From Paenibacillus stellifer (lineage in GTDB: Bacteria > Bacillota > Bacilli > Paenibacillales > Paenibacillaceae), in assembly GCF_000758685.1 (NCBI RefSeq), contig NZ_CP009286.1:5189001-5253000 (forward strand): DNA of 64,000 nucleotides. Reading direction: 5' to 3'. Below the pieces are notes generated by a model that did not search any database, was not told the origin of the DNA, and saw only the letters and a list, made by a program, of their open reading frames with translations. This document shows, in pieces, positions 8,547 to 16,264 of the stretch (the first letter of the stretch is position 1; each line of letters begins with the position of its first letter). The position numbers and the translations under genes were made by a program.

Positions 8547-9431
8547 ATGTCCGGCCATAGCAATAAGCTCTCTCCCTACCTGTTCGTCTCTCCGGCCATC
8601 CTGTTGTTTGCGTTTACTGTGCTTGTACCCATCATCATGACCTTCGCCTTCAGCTTCTTTGATTGGAACGGCATCGGCGCCATGCATTTCATTGGCCTCG
8701 ACAACTATGCCCGGGCATTTCAGGACCGGATTTACCTCCGTTCTTACGGACATACCCTTATCTATATCGCCGCCACTGTATTTGTTGAAGTTCTGGTCGG
8801 ACTCGGCCTTGCCGGATTGATTACGATGGGACGCAAGGGCAGCGGTTTTTTCCGGCTTGCCATCTTCACACCCATGATGCTGCCAATGATTGTCGTGTCT
8901 TATTTATGGAAATTCGTGTACAACTCCGACTTCGGATTGATTAACTCTTTTCTGACGAAGATTGGTCTGGAAAGCTGGACCCGCGTCTGGCTGGGAAATC
9001 CCGATACGGCGCTTTATGCCATCTGCATCGTCTCCGGTTGGGTGTATGCGGGTTTTTATATGACTATTTTTTATTCAGGCATTCAGCGGATTTCCAAAGA
9101 GATTTATGAATCGGCCTATCTCGACGGCGCAACCGAATGGCAAATCTTCTTCAAAATCAAAGTGCCAATGATCCGCAATCTGGTGGAGACCGGCATCATG
9201 CTATGTGTGCTTACCGGATTTCAATCCTTCGATTTGTTCTACGTTATGACGAATGGCGGGCCATATAATTCAACGGAAATTGTCACGACCTATCTCGTCA
9301 AAGTCGTCTTCACCCATATGAGCATCGGCTATGGCTCCGCGCTGGCCGTCATCATGACGCTTGTCATCGCCATTATCGGCCTCGTTGCCGGCAAGCTGAC
9401 CAAGAAAGACTCCGACGTTCTGGAATATTAA
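8547..9431 (+). CDS. Sugar ABC transporter permease, MalF-like
   Basis: 294-residue inner-membrane protein with about six transmembrane helices. The cytoplasmic EAA loop at about residues 186-210 (YESAYLDGATEWQIF...VP) docks the ATPase. The start ATG at 8547 has GGAGG 8 bases upstream. It pairs with the second permease to form the channel. No ATPase gene lies in the operon; related Firmicute sugar importers share a multitask ATPase such as MsmX encoded elsewhere (established for B. subtilis, inferred here). Confidence 0.93.
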   Translation: MSGHSNKLSPYLFVSPAILLFAFTVLVPIIMTFAFSFFDWNGIGAMHFIGLDNYARAFQDRIYLRSYGHTLIYIAATVFVEVLVGLGLAGLITMGRKGSGFFRLAIFTPMMLPMIVVSYLWKFVYNSDFGLINSFLTKIGLESWTRVWLGNPDTALYAICIVSGWVYAGFYMTIFYSGIQRISKEIYESAYLDGATEWQIFFKIKVPMIRNLVETGIMLCVLTGFQSFDLFYVMTNGGPYNSTEIVTTYLVKVVFTHMSIGYGSALAVIMTLVIAIIGLVAGKLTKKDSDVLEY

Positions 9432-9522
9432 GATGAAACGTCTGGCGGTATCCGTATCCAATAGCCCCATGACAGGCGCACAGCTTTTAACTCTTTTATC
9501 TTAGAAAGTGAGGTGCTGTTGC

Positions 9523-10401
9523 ATGACGACAACTGCGCTGAATGTCAATAAAACCGTCCATAGCGGTGAAAAAGCGGCCCGCCGCAGGAAGCTATCCGGC
9601 ATTTTGTATTACCTGTTCATGATCGCGATATCATGTATTTATTTTTATCCGATTATCTGGCTCGTTCTCTCCTCCTTCCGGGAAAATCGGGATATCTTCT
9701 CGTCCCCCTTCGGGCTGCCGGAGCAAATCCGGTTCAGAAATTGGTCGGAGGCATGGAATATCGGCAATATGAGCACCTATGCCAAGAACAGTGTGATTGT
9801 CACTTCGGCTACAGTTGTCTGCATCCTGCTGTTCGCCAGCCTGGCGGCATTCGCCTTCAGCAAGCTGCGCTTTCGGGGAAGCGGCCTTCTGATGACGCTG
9901 TTTCTCCTTGGATTGTTTATGCCGCTTCAGTCCTTTTTTATTGCGCAGAGCTATATTTTCGAGCGGCTAAGTTTGAAAGATACGTATCTGGGACTGATCG
10001 TGCCGTATATTGGAACCGGTCTTCCTCTCGCCGTGTTCCTGCTGAAAGCCTATCTGGATTCAGTGCCAAAGGAATTGATGGAGGCCGCCCGGATGGACGG
10101 CTGCGGCGACTTCCTGATGTACCGGAAGATCATCGTTCCGCTGCTGATTCCGAGTATGGCCACGGTGGGTATTTTTTCGGCGTTGAATGCCTGGAACGAG
10201 CTGCTGCTGGCGATGCTCTACATCCAACAAGACGCGCTGAAGACGATTCCGGTCGGTCTGCTGGCTTTTTCCAGCCGCTACATGACTGATTACAAGCTGT
10301 TGTTCTCGGCGCTGGCGCTGATTACCCTCCCGATGATTGTGGTCTACATCTCCTTTCATCGTTTCATCGTCACGGGTTTGACCGAGGGCGCATTGAAATA
10401 G
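9523..10401 (+). CDS. Sugar ABC transporter permease, MalG-like
   Basis: 292 residues, six predicted transmembrane helices, and an EAA loop (LMEAARMDGCGDF...IIVPLL) in the C-terminal half. The ATG at 9523 is preferred over an upstream GTG because GAGGTG sits 7 bases before it. It is the last gene of the importer operon. The next gene on the other strand ends at 10567, and the terminator between them at 10509 faces the pilus operon. Confidence 0.93.
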   Translation: MTTTALNVNKTVHSGEKAARRRKLSGILYYLFMIAISCIYFYPIIWLVLSSFRENRDIFSSPFGLPEQIRFRNWSEAWNIGNMSTYAKNSVIVTSATVVCILLFASLAAFAFSKLRFRGSGLLMTLFLLGLFMPLQSFFIAQSYIFERLSLKDTYLGLIVPYIGTGLPLAVFLLKAYLDSVPKELMEAARMDGCGDFLMYRKIIVPLLIPSMATVGIFSALNAWNELLLAMLYIQQDALKTIPVGLLAFSSRYMTDYKLLFSALALITLPMIVVYISFHRFIVTGLTEGALK

Positions 10402-10508
10402 TAGACCGGATGAATGAGTTAAGTCCTCCCCTGTTTTGCAAAAAATGCCGAACACTGCTCAATACTCGTCAGATGCCCAGGCGAAAACGCTTCTCTCCGA
10501 GGGAGGAC

Positions 10509-10535
10509 AAAAAAATCCCGGTCCACGTGGACCGG
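10509..10535 (-). terminator. Terminator of the pilus operon (palindromic stem)
   Basis: Perfect 18-bp palindrome (CCGGTCCAC and its complement) preceded on the plus strand by seven A. It therefore reads on the minus strand as a stem followed by a U-run, just after the pilO stop. Confidence 0.8.
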
Positions 10536-10566
10536 AATTCATGTATCACCAAAAGGCGGCAAGAGA

Positions 10567-11229
10567 TTATTGACCCGCAAAAGCTGTCTGTCCGGAATCC
10601 TGCTCCGCCAGTGATTTGGAGCTGTCCGCCGAGCTGTCAGCCTGTTCGAAATAGGCTGTGAACGAGATGTTGGCGGTGATAACGCCCGGGAGCTTCTGGG
10701 CACCGCCGCTGTCTGCCGACCGCTGAAAGGAGAAGGAGTCGACATTGACAATCCGGGGCAGACTCTGGAGCGCCTGCATCCAGTTGTATATGCCGGTATA
10801 GTCGCCCTCCACCACGGCTGTCATATTGAGCTGTTTGACTGTCGGGAAGGCGGCGGTGCTGGACCCCGTCATCTCCTGAATCGGATTCTTGTCGCCGACC
10901 GTGAAGCTGACGTCCTTGAGCCGGGTGCCGGTGAGGGTCCCGATCGCCCGCAGATCCAGAATCAGCTGCTCACTGTTGTCGCCTTGGGGAAGCTGCGCGA
11001 GAAGCTCCGCCTGCTCCGTATCCCTGGAAGCATCGCTCTTTCGTTCATCGATCTTCTTCTCCAGGAGCGCGTTCTGGTCGTTCAGTTGGGAGAGCTCCGT
11101 CTCCTGTTCGCCAAGCTTCCGGTTGGCGGGCTGTATGCCGAGCATGTACAAGGCCAACAGCAGCAAAAATAAAATCAGCATTCCCAAAATAATCGGCGAC
11201 CGGTATTTATTGATTTGTTCCACTGCCAT
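10567..11229 (-). CDS. pilO: PilO-like type IV pilus inner-membrane protein
   Basis: 220 residues: a short cytoplasmic N terminus, one transmembrane helix at about 13-32, a coiled coil at about 37-70, then a ferredoxin-like periplasm-facing domain typical of PilO. In type IV pilus systems PilO pairs with PilN and helps connect the PilM ring to the pseudopilins. Its start overlaps the end of the pilM-pilN fusion gene by 23 bp, so the two are translationally coupled. It is the last gene of the pilB-to-pilO operon. The C-terminal tail after residue about 195 is Ser/Ala/Gln-rich and probably disordered. Confidence 0.85.
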   Translation of the reverse strand: MAVEQINKYRSPIILGMLILFLLLLALYMLGIQPANRKLGEQETELSQLNDQNALLEKKIDERKSDASRDTEQAELLAQLPQGDNSEQLILDLRAIGTLTGTRLKDVSFTVGDKNPIQEMTGSSTAAFPTVKQLNMTAVVEGDYTGIYNWMQALQSLPRIVNVDSFSFQRSADSGGAQKLPGVITANISFTAYFEQADSSADSSKSLAEQDSGQTAFAGQ

Positions 11230-12865
11230 CCCCTCCTCCGCTCTCTGTGCTGCCGCCCGAACCCGCTGCCGCAGCGGCTGCGGCGGATGATGCCTCTGCC
11301 ATATTCACCCGGTACACCGCAGTGTAGACGCCGGCGGATGATGAGGCGGTCCCGGAAGTCCCGGCTGCCGTATCGCCTTCCGTAAGCTTCTGAATGACAG
11401 CGTCCACCGTAAAGGACATTGTCCGCAATTTCGCCAGATACATAGAGGCTTCTTCCATGCTGGAAACTCTAACGCTCAGATCGATGGATGTCCGGTATGA
11501 ATAGTTGACGGTGCGCAGCGCGCTGCCCGCCGGCAGTCCATCGGCCAGCTCCTTCAGCACAGATACAATGTTCATCTTGTACTTCAGAATTTCCTTGATC
11601 GCCGCTTGCCGGTTCAGCGGACCGGAAGTCCCGTTCAGCTTGGCCAGCTCGGACTGGAGCATGATGGAGCGGTCCTGCGCGCCCTGTATCTGCTGCTCAT
11701 TGTCCGATATGCTCCCCTTGTCCGTCGCATAAAAAATGCCGGTCAAGATCGCCCCCACCAGCCATAGTCCGGCCAGAGCCGTAGCCAAATAGGGGAACAG
11801 AGCCGCTTCCCGGTCCTCCCGGGGGAGCAGATTGATATTCAAAGGCCCTCTGCCCCGCAGCGCTGCGCCCGCAGCCACCCGGTAATCGTTAAGCTCCGGA
11901 TCGGGCACGGCGCCATCGGACAGATGGTCAAAACCGATCATCGAAATCTCCAGCTCGGTCAGCGACTGCTTCAGTTCCTCATAGAGCTGGCGGCGGACGC
12001 TTCGAGAGCCTGCAATCAGCACATTCCTGATCCGGGTGCTTCCGTCATGCAGGCTGTACTGATAGAAGTTCAGCATGCGCGAGATTTCGGCGGTAATCTC
12101 CACCATGTGACCGGGTGACAGCGCATCTCCGGAGACTTCGGACGCCGCTGCGGCCTCTTCAGAAAATGCCGGATCGATGTCAGGTTCGGATTCGGACAAT
12201 TCAGACGTGTAGCCGCCATTCAGATCAATCTGATTAATCGTCCGGATGAACACCGGATTGCCGCTGCGGAACATATAGACATCCAGCACCGCATGTTCCA
12301 TGCTGATCAGCATGGTCTCCTCGAACACGGCCTGCTGTCCAAGCGTCAGACTTCGGGCAAGCGCCGTCGCCGCGATCTCCACACTGCTGATTCGCAATCC
12401 CGCGCTTTCCAGCACATCGATATAGTCCTGAATCGGCTTGCGAGGCGCCGCAAACACCAGAAGATGGCTGTTCTCCTCGTCCACATCGGTCGTGACATAA
12501 TCGTACACGGGATTTTCAAAAGGCAGATGCAGCCCCGTCTCCACCTCAAGCTTCACCAATTGATCAACCTGCTTGGGGTTGGTGCTCGGAATGCTCATTT
12601 TACGGATAATAATCTGTGAAGGCGGGATCGACAGGGCAACCCTGCTGCCCCGAAGTCCCTCCGATTTCACCCACGACTTGACTCGTTCCAGCAGCGCGGC
12701 GCTATCCGCCACCTGGTTCTCCACGATCAGGCCCGGCGGCAGAGGGAGATACCGCTTCTTGCGGACTTCCCATGACTTTCTGTTCTTTAAGCTGATGAAG
12801 CGGATTCCCGTCTGCTCAATCGCAAGACCGGCCGCGGGGTACATAAATCCAAGCATGTGCGCCAT
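11207..12865 (-). CDS. PilM-PilN fusion protein of the type IV pilus
   Basis: 552 residues. Residues about 8-335 are an actin-like PilM domain (GLAIEQTGIRFI start, IPPSQIIIRKM segment, VEIAATALARS and an IAGSR ATP-loop region). A new segment then begins with NINLLPRE at 343-350, the signature N-terminal motif of PilN. It is followed by a transmembrane helix at about 357-380, a coiled coil and a compact extracytoplasmic domain. PilM normally binds the cytoplasmic tail of PilN through this NLLP motif, so fusion would hold the partners together permanently. The reading frame is continuous, with no sign of an assembly error. The Ala/Gly/Ser-rich C terminus looks disordered. AGGAGG lies 3 bases before the first ATG; ATG 12856 is an alternative. 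Confidence 0.88.
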   Translation of the reverse strand: MAHMLGFMYPAAGLAIEQTGIRFISLKNRKSWEVRKKRYLPLPPGLIVENQVADSAALLERVKSWVKSEGLRGSRVALSIPPSQIIIRKMSIPSTNPKQVDQLVKLEVETGLHLPFENPVYDYVTTDVDEENSHLLVFAAPRKPIQDYIDVLESAGLRISSVEIAATALARSLTLGQQAVFEETMLISMEHAVLDVYMFRSGNPVFIRTINQIDLNGGYTSELSESEPDIDPAFSEEAAAASEVSGDALSPGHMVEITAEISRMLNFYQYSLHDGSTRIRNVLIAGSRSVRRQLYEELKQSLTELEISMIGFDHLSDGAVPDPELNDYRVAAGAALRGRGPLNINLLPREDREAALFPYLATALAGLWLVGAILTGIFYATDKGSISDNEQQIQGAQDRSIMLQSELAKLNGTSGPLNRQAAIKEILKYKMNIVSVLKELADGLPAGSALRTVNYSYRTSIDLSVRVSSMEEASMYLAKLRTMSFTVDAVIQKLTEGDTAAGTSGTASSSAGVYTAVYRVNMAEASSAAAAAAAGSGGSTESGGGDGSGTNQ

Positions 12866-12872
12866 AATCCTC

Positions 12873-13622
12873 CTAACGGATAAGCGAGAGATACCCGCCG
12901 ATAATCTGTGAGCCGTAGCCGAATGCGATCAGCGCGCCAGCTGCCAGCCATGGACCGAACGGAACCGGCTGCCCGCGCTTCACGATTCCGAGCAGTTGAA
13001 GCGATCCGCCTGCCAGCGTACCCAGCAGACAAGCGGCAAAGAAAGCAAGCAGCACGCCCGGGATACCGATCACCAGCCCCAGCAGCGCGAACAGCTTGAA
13101 ATCGCCTACGCCCATTCCGCCGAACCAGGCGAAGGGGAGAATCAGCGCCGCCCCGACAACCGCGCCCAGCAGATGCACCCAGACCGGCCCTTCCGAGTGC
13201 AGCAGTGTGAGCACAGTCAGCACCGGCAAAAAAAAGAGCAGCACCTTATCCGGGATCAGCATATATTTCAGATCAGCCACCGTTACGATGACGGCCAGAC
13301 TGGACAGCGCAAGCGCCGTTATTCCCTGGACGGTCAGGCCGAACTCCAGATAGGACCACAAGAACAGCAGTCCCGTTGCAAGCTCGCCCAGCGGATAGAG
13401 CGGGGATACGCTCGCGCCGCAGTGGCGGCATTTGCCTCCGCTGACCAGCCAGCTGAACACCGGAATCAGGTCCCTCGCCTTCAGGCGCGTCCCGCAGCCG
13501 GTGCAGTGCGACGGCGGATGAAGCAGCGATTCCCCGGCCGGCACCCGCAGCGCGACGACATTATAGAAGGAGCCCAGAATCAGTCCGAGCAGCGTCATGT
13601 AAACGGCAAGTATTATTGTCAT
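12873..13622 (-). CDS. pilD: Prepilin peptidase / N-methyltransferase
   Basis: 249-residue polytopic membrane aspartyl protease that cleaves prepilin leaders and N-methylates the new terminus. The cytoplasmic N-terminal loop has the two zinc-binding CxxC pairs (CTGC and CRHC, about residues 40-67). The two catalytic aspartates are in VADLKYMLIPD and GVGDFK (GxGD motif). Length and topology are usual for full-size PilD/ComC. It would process PilA and the pseudopilins at 27448 and 27956, all of which carry GFTLIE sites. The gap to the pilM-pilN gene is 7 bp. Confidence 0.95.
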   Translation of the reverse strand: MTIILAVYMTLLGLILGSFYNVVALRVPAGESLLHPPSHCTGCGTRLKARDLIPVFSWLVSGGKCRHCGASVSPLYPLGELATGLLFLWSYLEFGLTVQGITALALSSLAVIVTVADLKYMLIPDKVLLFFLPVLTVLTLLHSEGPVWVHLLGAVVGAALILPFAWFGGMGVGDFKLFALLGLVIGIPGVLLAFFAACLLGTLAGGSLQLLGIVKRGQPVPFGPWLAAGALIAFGYGSQIIGGYLSLIR

Positions 13623-13655
13623 GGCTTGTTTGTTTCCTGTTCCTGAGGGAGTAGG

Positions 13656-13809
13656 CCAGGATGGTAGAGCAACTTCGGAACTTTGGACTTCCGGCCGCTG
13701 TTGTTCGCGGATTTCTTATCTTAGTAGAGTTCAAGGTTGAAATCCGCTCACAAAGGCGGTCGCTGCCGCTCCTCCAGTTCCAAATTTCCTGCGTTGCTTC
13801 TCATCCTGG
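13656..13809. repeat. 154-bp imperfect palindromic element
   Basis: The left arm begins CCAGGATG and ends GCGGATTTC (13707-13715). The right arm is its reverse complement with small bulges, beginning GAAATCCGC at 13739 and ending CATCCTGG at 13809. Internal pieces GCAAC, TTTGG and GGAAC also pair. The whole would fold into a single long stem-loop. It has the look of a dispersed non-autonomous palindromic repeat (MITE or intergenic stem-loop type). It fills most of the gap between pilD and pilA, with no coding potential seen. Confidence 0.7.
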
Positions 13810-13825
13810 TAGATGAGTGTTGTTT

Positions 13826-13853
13826 AAAAAAGGAATCGGAATGGTCCGATTCC
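13826..13853 (-). terminator. Terminator of the pilA gene
   Basis: Nine-bp stem GGAATCGGA / TCCGATTCC with an ATGG loop, preceded on the plus strand by six A, so a U-run follows on the minus strand. It lies directly after the pilin stop and would separate pilA from pilD. Confidence 0.8.
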
Positions 13854-13872
13854 TAGAAGCCAAAGATGTATA

Positions 13873-14343
13873 TTACTTAGTACTTGCAGGTTTGGCAGCT
13901 ATTACTTCAGCTGGAGAAAATGTTTTGGCCGAACTCATTCCATCGACTGTTAAAGAAAAGCCACTCAATTGTCCACTTGGATTAAAAGTAACAGTCCCAC
14001 CAGTAATTGCTCCTTTTGTACTTGGTAAAACAAGATTTGAGTCCAAATATCCTGCATGCACTAAATCATTAGAATTATCAGCATCAGCATCATTAACCGT
14101 AATCGTCCGATCAGTAAAGTCTCCATCAGTGCTAGTAATATAGAGACGCGCTGCATCATAAATCTGTCGAGCAGTAGCTACGTCAGAGTCGGATTTTGTA
14201 TTGGAGATTATATTCCCAATCAACGGAATCGCAATAACCGCGATAATCCCCAAGATCACGATAACCGCCAACAACTCAATCAGAGTAAACCCCTTCTGAT
14301 TCTCTTCCTTGCTCAATCTCTTTTTAATTGCATTTGCCAACAT
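13873..14343 (-). CDS. pilA: Major type IV pilin
   Basis: 156-residue prepilin. A positively charged leader is followed by the cleavage site KG-FTLIELLAVIVILG, giving a mature protein that starts with Phe and has the conserved Glu5 and a hydrophobic assembly helix. The C-terminal head of about 110 residues is small. The ATG at 14343 has GGAGG 8 bases upstream; an upstream GTG overlaps that site and is rejected. It sits between the IS110 insertion and pilD, with its own terminator, so it may be expressed separately and strongly. Its codons are visibly more AT-rich than those of the flanking pil genes. Confidence 0.92.
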   Translation of the reverse strand: MLANAIKKRLSKEENQKGFTLIELLAVIVILGIIAVIAIPLIGNIISNTKSDSDVATARQIYDAARLYITSTDGDFTDRTITVNDADADNSNDLVHAGYLDSNLVLPSTKGAITGGTVTFNPSGQLSGFSLTVDGMSSAKTFSPAEVIAAKPASTK

Positions 14344-14742
14344 TTGATTTCCTCCCACTATAAATTAATAAAATCTCTTGTTTACTCACTCTTTCTCGGA
14401 TTTTCACTCATTGACAGATCGAGAGATGGAGAAGTCATGTAAGGATGACATTATTTTCTGGAGGAGCCGGTGGCGGGAATAGAGGTCGGGGGATTATTTC
14501 CAACCCTTAGATAATTCCTCTGATCGCACCTTGGATATCCACACCTTCTTTTGACGGCTTACCCTCCCATGTCACGCTGGGTCTTAGCCCTTACATTCCT
14601 TCGTTCTGCCTCTCAAAAGGTGGACGCCGTTTCTTGCTCCTTTACAGGGTCGTTGCCCTTATGGAATAATTCCTACGGCTGCTCCGTGCTTCCGTTGTCT
14701 TGGCTCATTCCGGTCCGGCGGTAAACATGAATTCGGTTTGGC
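14344..14742. other. Non-coding region: pilA leader plus one end of the IS110 element
   Basis: The part next to pilA (about 14344-14460) is AT-rich and should carry the pilin promoter, though no clear -35/-10 pair stands out. From about 14462 the composition shifts to the insertion element. The 280 bases downstream of the transposase hold short stem-forming stretches (AGGG-CAACGA-CCCT and GGAATTATTCC on the minus strand) but no open frame. In IS110-type elements one non-coding end encodes a bridge RNA, so this end is one candidate location. Confidence 0.45.
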
Positions 14743-16149
14743 TTAAGCTGCCATCTGTAACTGAGCCTGACGCACCGGCCCTAACACGTCGTTTGCGTTG
14801 TACGGAACCTGCTTGGTTCCGAGCGTATGAAGCACGCGAATGAGCTTCCCACACAAGGCTACAAGGGATTGCTTTTTCTTGAGCGGATTTTGACTTCGCT
14901 TGGTGAAATACTGGTGCAGTGCCTTAAACTCGGCGTTCTTTGCCACCATGGGCATCACCGCCCGGAACAGCAGCGCCCTTAGGCGTGCGCGTCCACGTTT
15001 AGTAATACTGGATTTGCCCTTTTTCTTTCCCGAACTGTTCTCCTTGAGGTTTAGTCCGGCGAGCCGAATAATCTGCTGTCCATGCTCGTAACCGCTCAGA
15101 TCCCCGACTTCGGCGAGAAACCCTGCCAACGTAACTACGGCTACGCCCGGAACGGTAAGCATCTCTTTCGTTCCCGGAATTTGAGCAAGGAGACGTTCCA
15201 CCTCGGCCAGAATCTCTTCGAGTTGTCTGGCGAACATCTCATACTGCTCCAGAAGCGTCTTGATCTCCACTTTCGCTCCGGGAAGTCCTTCCGTAAGCCC
15301 GATGGAACGCCTCGCCGTTTCCATGAGGTGCAGCGCTCGTTTCGCCCCTACGGCTCGTTTTACGTCTTTTTTCCACCGCTGGACAATGGCCTCTGTGCCC
15401 ATCTCTACGATTTCTCCTGGCGTTGGAAACTCGCTAAGCGTAATGCGTGATGCCTTGCCTTCCCAGTCTTTGAAGACCTGCGTGTACTCCGGAAAAAAGC
15501 GGTCCAGCCAGTTCTGCACCCGTCTTTGCACCTGCCCGAAGTTCACCATGATCTTCTCCCGAAGATTCATGAGAATCCGCAGGTCGGCGTAAACGCTCGT
15601 TGGCAGTTTGGGCTCGCTGTACTTCCCGTTTCGCACCAAATCGGCAATGACCTTGGCATCTTTATAGTCATTTTTCGTGGGTGAATTGTCTTCCAGTTCT
15701 TTGCTTTTGTGTACGTGATGCGGATTCACAATGACCAAAGGAATGCCCTGCCGCCCTAAATATTCCGCCAGCGTAAACCAGTAGTGTCCGGTGGGCTCAA
15801 TACCGAAGAGGACGTCACTCTTGGCATGCTCCTGCTGAAGCTCCTTCATCCACTGAACCAGTTGCTCGAGTCCGGCACGGGTATTAGAGAACACACAATC
15901 CTTACCCAGTTCGATCCCTCGAAAGTCTATGGCGCGAGCCACATGGGTATCTTTGGCGATATCTGCGCCGACCACGAGGGTATTTTCGGAAATTCGGGTG
16001 ATTCGTTGATTCTGTTTCTTCGATTGTTTATACTTCATGATAGAGTGCCTCCTATGCTGAAATTGTTCTTTGGTCGGAACGTTTCCCAGTATACAGAAGG
16101 CGCTTTTTTCATTCAAACCTCAGATTAATTCATTACAGGAATGGCTCCT
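14462..16149 (-). mobile_element. IS110-family insertion sequence (approximate limits)
   Basis: One DEDD transposase gene with non-coding flanks, inserted between pilC and pilA. IS110 elements lack conventional terminal inverted repeats, so the limits are approximate. They are set at a 7-bp inverted pair, AGGAGCC at 14462-14468 and GGCTCCT at 16143-16149, giving a plausible length of about 1.7 kb. No target duplication was seen, as expected for the family. Confidence 0.55.
14743..16038 (-). CDS. IS110-family transposase (DEDD type)
   Basis: 431 residues from the ATG at 16038, which has AGGAGG 9 bases upstream; a longer upstream frame lacks a site. The N-terminal RuvC-like domain shows the acidic residues in GADIAKDTH, FGIEPTGHYW and the NDYKDAKVIADL segment. 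The C-terminal Transposase_20 part has VPGVAVVTLAGFLAEVGD and a Ser-containing basic block (KSSITKRGRARLR). All expected landmarks are present and no frameshift is seen, so the enzyme is probably functional. IS110 enzymes use an element-encoded bridge RNA to choose donor and target (established for IS621). Confidence 0.93.
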   Translation of the reverse strand: MKYKQSKKQNQRITRISENTLVVGADIAKDTHVARAIDFRGIELGKDCVFSNTRAGLEQLVQWMKELQQEHAKSDVLFGIEPTGHYWFTLAEYLGRQGIPLVIVNPHHVHKSKELEDNSPTKNDYKDAKVIADLVRNGKYSEPKLPTSVYADLRILMNLREKIMVNFGQVQRRVQNWLDRFFPEYTQVFKDWEGKASRITLSEFPTPGEIVEMGTEAIVQRWKKDVKRAVGAKRALHLMETARRSIGLTEGLPGAKVEIKTLLEQYEMFARQLEEILAEVERLLAQIPGTKEMLTVPGVAVVTLAGFLAEVGDLSGYEHGQQIIRLAGLNLKENSSGKKKGKSSITKRGRARLRALLFRAVMPMVAKNAEFKALHQYFTKRSQNPLKKKQSLVALCGKLIRVLHTLGTKQVPYNANDVLGPVRQAQLQMAA

Positions 16150-16264
16150 AAAATGTTTTGATAAGCAGATGACGTCCGGGAACTAGAACTGCTAATTTTC
16201 TCTCTATCGTCAGCACGAAAGACAGCTTCTTCCGCCCGGCGTCACCCCTCTCAAAGTCTTCCTT
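16039..16264. other. Non-coding region: transposase leader and pilC-side junction
   Basis: The 110 bases next to the transposase are the other non-coding end of the IS110 element and another possible bridge-RNA location. From about 16150 to 16264 the sequence belongs to the pilC downstream region. It contains an imperfect long-range inverted pair (GATGACGTCCGGG near 16169 and CCCGGCGTCACC near 16236). Confidence 0.4.

Noticed and set aside
14462..16149. Precise ends of the IS110 element
   Set aside because: The family lacks terminal inverted repeats and only a 7-bp inverted pair was found, so exact borders and a bridge RNA were not asserted.
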